Assembly: GCA_947504795.1 (NCBI GenBank)
Contig: CANNJG010000018.1
Span: forward strand, 1-18,988
Source of the DNA: Legionellaceae bacterium
GTDB lineage: Bacteria; Pseudomonadota; Gammaproteobacteria; Legionellales; Legionellaceae
Direction of reading: 5' to 3'
DNA: 18,988 bases
Shown: piece after piece, positions 16,819 through 18,988 of the stretch
Layout of the letters: the number at the start of each line of letters is the position of its first letter
Numbering within the stretch: position 1 is the stretch's first letter
Notes under the pieces: generated by a model
Seen by the model: the letters and a program-made list of their open reading frames with translations, nothing else
Databases searched by the model: none
What the model was told of the DNA's origin: nothing
Program-made: the position numbers and the translations under genes

Positions 16819-16852
16819 GATTGCATTGCCTACCCCGGCAGGATACTATAAT
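16819..16852 (+). promoter_or_regulatory. parE promoter
   Basis: A perfect TATAAT at 16847-16852 is preceded by candidate -35 boxes TTGCAT at 16821 (20-base spacer) or TTGCCT at 16826 (15-base spacer), both off the ideal 17. Conservation in the duplicate at 15928 supports it as functional. Transcription should begin near 16859, only about 15-25 bases before the possible ATGs, so the leader is very short. Confidence 0.6.
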
Positions 16853-16882
16853 GTCTAACAAAGCTTGCAGTCTATGCCCTCT

Positions 16883-18775
16883 ATGTCAGAACAATATACA
16901 GCAGAAGCAATCGAAGTCCTCAGTGGTTTAGAGCCTGTTCAGCGCAGGCCAGGTATGTACACGGATACAACTCGACCCAATCATTTGGCACAAGAAGTCA
17001 TCGATAACTCTGTCGATGAAGTGTTGGCAGGATTTGCCAATGAGATTGTCGTCACGCTATTTGAAGATGAATCAATTGAAGTAACTGACAATGGCCGCGG
17101 GATGCCGGTGGATAATCATCCACAATTGGGCTTAAGCGGCGTTGAAGTGATCATGACACGCCTACATGCCGGCGGCAAATTCTCGAATAAGAATTACCAA
17201 TTTTCCGGTGGTCTGCATGGAGTTGGGGTTTCGGTTGTCAATGCCCTCTCCGAGCGTTTAGAAGTGATTATTAAACGTGATGGTGTTCGGTATCAAATGA
17301 ATTTTGCCCATGGCGATAAAGCGGGCGAACTACAAGCAATCGGTACCATTAAAAAACGCGATACCGGAACGCTTATTCACTTTTGGCCTGAACCAAAATA
17401 TTTTGACTCCAAACGTATTTCAGTCAAACAATTAACCCATGTATTACGCGCCAAGGCGGTTTTATGCTCGGGTTTATCGATGACGTTTATCAATCGGCAT
17501 ACCAAAGAAACCACTCAATGGTGTTATCAAAAGGGATTGTTAGACTATTTATTACTCTCACTCCCCGCAAATTATATTCCAGAAGAACCCTTCGTCGGAG
17601 AATTTGCGAGTAGCGAAGCTACCCTAGACTGGGCGCTCGCGTGGACGGAAACCCCACCGGCCACGCCAGTCAATGAAAGTTATGTGAATTTGATTCCAAC
17701 GGTGCAAGGCGGCACACATGTTAACGGGTTTCGCACCGGGTTATTTGAAGCGTTAGCTACGTTTTGCGAGTTACGCAATCTTTGTCCCAGAAGCGTGAAG
17801 TTAACCGCCGATGATCTCTGGGAACCGTGCCAATATGTGCTATCGGTAAAAATGAAAGAACCGCAATTCGCAGGTCAAACAAAAGAACGTTTAACCTCGC
17901 GTCAAATCGCAAGCTGGGTAAGTACGGTGGTTAAAGATAGTTTCTCATTGTGGTTAAATGAACACCGTAACCAGGGTGAGGCATTAGCAAATTTAGTCAT
18001 TGAGCGCGCACAAAAGCGTTTGCGACAAGCCAAACAAGTAGCAAGAAAACGTGTTCATCAAGGCCCTGCTCTCCCCGGAAAATTAGCGGATTGTCTTCAG
18101 CAAGATTTAAATCAAGCTGAGCTTTTTTTGGTCGAAGGCGACTCTGCGGGTGGCTCAGCCAAACAAGCGCGCAGTAAGGATTTTCAAGCCATTTTGCCCT
18201 TGAGAGGTAAAATTTTAAATGCTTGGGAAGTAGACTCGTCTCAAGTATTAGCGTCACAGGAAATTCATGATATTGCAGTAGCGATTGGGGTGGACCCCGG
18301 TTCAGCTGATTTAAGCTGCTTACGTTATGGTAAAATTTGCATCTTAGCTGATGCCGATTCCGATGGCGCTCACATAGCGACTTTGATTTGCGCCCTTTTC
18401 TTAAAACACTTCAAACCCTTGGTAGAGGCAGGTCACGTTTATGTCGCAATGCCCCCTTTATACCGTATTGATGCTGGTAAAGATGTTTATTATGCATTGG
18501 ATAATAATGAAAAAGAGCAAGTGATCAACAAGTTAACCGAAAAAAGTAAAACCAAAATTAATGTCCAACGCTTTAAGGGTTTAGGCGAAATGAACCCTAT
18601 GCAATTGCGTGAAACCACCATGGATCCGAATACGCGACGTTTGATACAATTAACTCTCGAGAATGAAACAGAGACACAATCCATCATGGATATGATGCTC
18701 TCTAAAAAGCGCGCTGGCGATAGAAAAATTTGGCTAGAGACCAAAGGACATCTGAAAAATAATCCAATAGAATGA
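16883..18775 (+). CDS. parE: DNA topoisomerase IV subunit B
   Basis: ParE is the ATPase subunit of topoisomerase IV, which unlinks daughter chromosomes together with ParC. From ATG 16883 it is 630 residues, the same as E. coli ParE, and begins MSEQYTAEAIEVL, matching that family's N-terminus; ATG 16874 and TTG 16865 are alternatives. GHKL ATPase motifs are clear: EVIDNSVDE at 38-46, DNGRGMP at 69-75 and GGLHGVG at 109-115. The TOPRIM domain has EGDSAGGSAKQAR near 417 and DADSDGAH near 489. The tail motif QRFKGLGEMNP and the ParE-type ending identify it as ParE rather than GyrB. No Shine-Dalgarno precedes the start and the leader is very short, so initiation may be leaderless-like. parC is not in the window. 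Confidence 0.97.
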   Translation: MSEQYTAEAIEVLSGLEPVQRRPGMYTDTTRPNHLAQEVIDNSVDEVLAGFANEIVVTLFEDESIEVTDNGRGMPVDNHPQLGLSGVEVIMTRLHAGGKFSNKNYQFSGGLHGVGVSVVNALSERLEVIIKRDGVRYQMNFAHGDKAGELQAIGTIKKRDTGTLIHFWPEPKYFDSKRISVKQLTHVLRAKAVLCSGLSMTFINRHTKETTQWCYQKGLLDYLLLSLPANYIPEEPFVGEFASSEATLDWALAWTETPPATPVNESYVNLIPTVQGGTHVNGFRTGLFEALATFCELRNLCPRSVKLTADDLWEPCQYVLSVKMKEPQFAGQTKERLTSRQIASWVSTVVKDSFSLWLNEHRNQGEALANLVIERAQKRLRQAKQVARKRVHQGPALPGKLADCLQQDLNQAELFLVEGDSAGGSAKQARSKDFQAILPLRGKILNAWEVDSSQVLASQEIHDIAVAIGVDPGSADLSCLRYGKICILADADSDGAHIATLICALFLKHFKPLVEAGHVYVAMPPLYRIDAGKDVYYALDNNEKEQVINKLTEKSKTKINVQRFKGLGEMNPMQLRETTMDPNTRRLIQLTLENETETQSIMDMMLSKKRAGDRKIWLETKGHLKNNPIE

Positions 18776-18784
18776 TGAAAAAAT

Positions 18785-18812
18785 TTGCACTATTGGCCAC
18801 GTAATCTATACT
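18785..18812 (+). promoter_or_regulatory. Candidate promoter for the lysine-rich mini-gene
   Basis: TTGCAC (18785-18790), a 16-base spacer and TATACT (18807-18812) make a good housekeeping promoter ten bases after the parE stop. It points at the small ORF at 18922 and predicts a leader of about 100 bases. Confidence 0.5.
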
Positions 18813-18921
18813 TAAGTTGAGCAAATGCAATATTATTTTTCATGTTTGAACTTTAATGTATCAATAAGTACGGCATGAAAAAGAGCATGTAAGGCTCGTT
18901 TAACTAACCTGGAGTGATATC

Positions 18922-18984
18922 ATGAAGATATTAAAAAAAGCGGCCAAACCTAAAAAAACAACAAAAAAGAAATCGTGTAAATAA
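18922..18984 (+). CDS. Small lysine-rich peptide, 20 residues
   Basis: ATG at 18922 follows GGAG at 18911-18914 with an optimal 7-base gap, and the frame ends at TAA 18982-18984. Ten of twenty residues are lysine, with Ala, Pro and Thr, as in KAAKPKKTTKKK. This resembles the tails of histone H1-like or other small nucleic-acid-binding bacterial proteins, and Coxiella is known to make tiny basic DNA-associated peptides such as ScvA. No direct homology is claimed. The upstream promoter and ribosome-binding site support real expression. Alternatively the AAA-rich tract makes a chance open frame easy, so function is uncertain. Confidence 0.5.
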   Translation: MKILKKAAKPKKTTKKKSCK

Positions 18985-18988
18985 TTAA

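Overview
The window looks like the chromosome of a Legionellales-type gammaproteobacterium (inference). ParE, RF3, RecQ and Mrp/ApbC read as gammaproteobacterial. A secreted CD39-type NTPDase resembles the Legionella Lpg1905 class in motifs and length. There is also a very large orphan protein with a membrane hairpin near its C-terminus, of a kind common in host-associated members of that order. Base composition is moderate, roughly mid-40s % GC by eye. No tRNA, rRNA or CRISPR array was seen.

Layout. (1) Bases 1-1706 are a decayed accessory stretch: the 3' end of an IS256-family transposase gene lying against the N-terminal part of a second (IS481-like) transposase, a fragment of a small inverted-repeat element, and an unrecognised reading frame broken by one in-frame stop. 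(2) 1707-5149, minus strand: comEC/rec2 followed closely by the NTPDase. (3) 5287-9892, minus strand: a tight valine-degradation cluster (isobutyryl-CoA dehydrogenase, enoyl-CoA hydratase, 3-hydroxyisobutyryl-CoA hydrolase), then prfC, which appears to have its own promoter. (4) 9943-10062: a 120-bp fold-back MITE-like element between the divergent valine cluster and recQ. (5) 10130-13013, plus strand: recQ and mrp/apbC, four bases apart. (6) 13027-15819, minus strand: a 930-residue protein of unknown function, convergent with mrp. (7) 15928-18775, plus strand: a decayed second copy of the parE promoter and first codons, a 2-oxoglutarate/Fe(II) dioxygenase-like gene, then intact parE. (8) The window ends with a promoter and a complete 20-codon lysine-rich mini-gene.

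How it fits together. Most of the window is housekeeping: replication and repair (ParE, RecQ), Fe-S delivery (Mrp), translation termination (RF3) and branched-chain amino-acid use. The variable material sits at 1-1706 and 13027-16743. The most interesting structure is the direct repeat of the parE 5' region bracketing the dioxygenase gene, next to the orphan 930-residue gene. It suggests that DNA was inserted or duplicated at the parE 5' end. No complete new defence or mobile system is demonstrable from the sequence alone.
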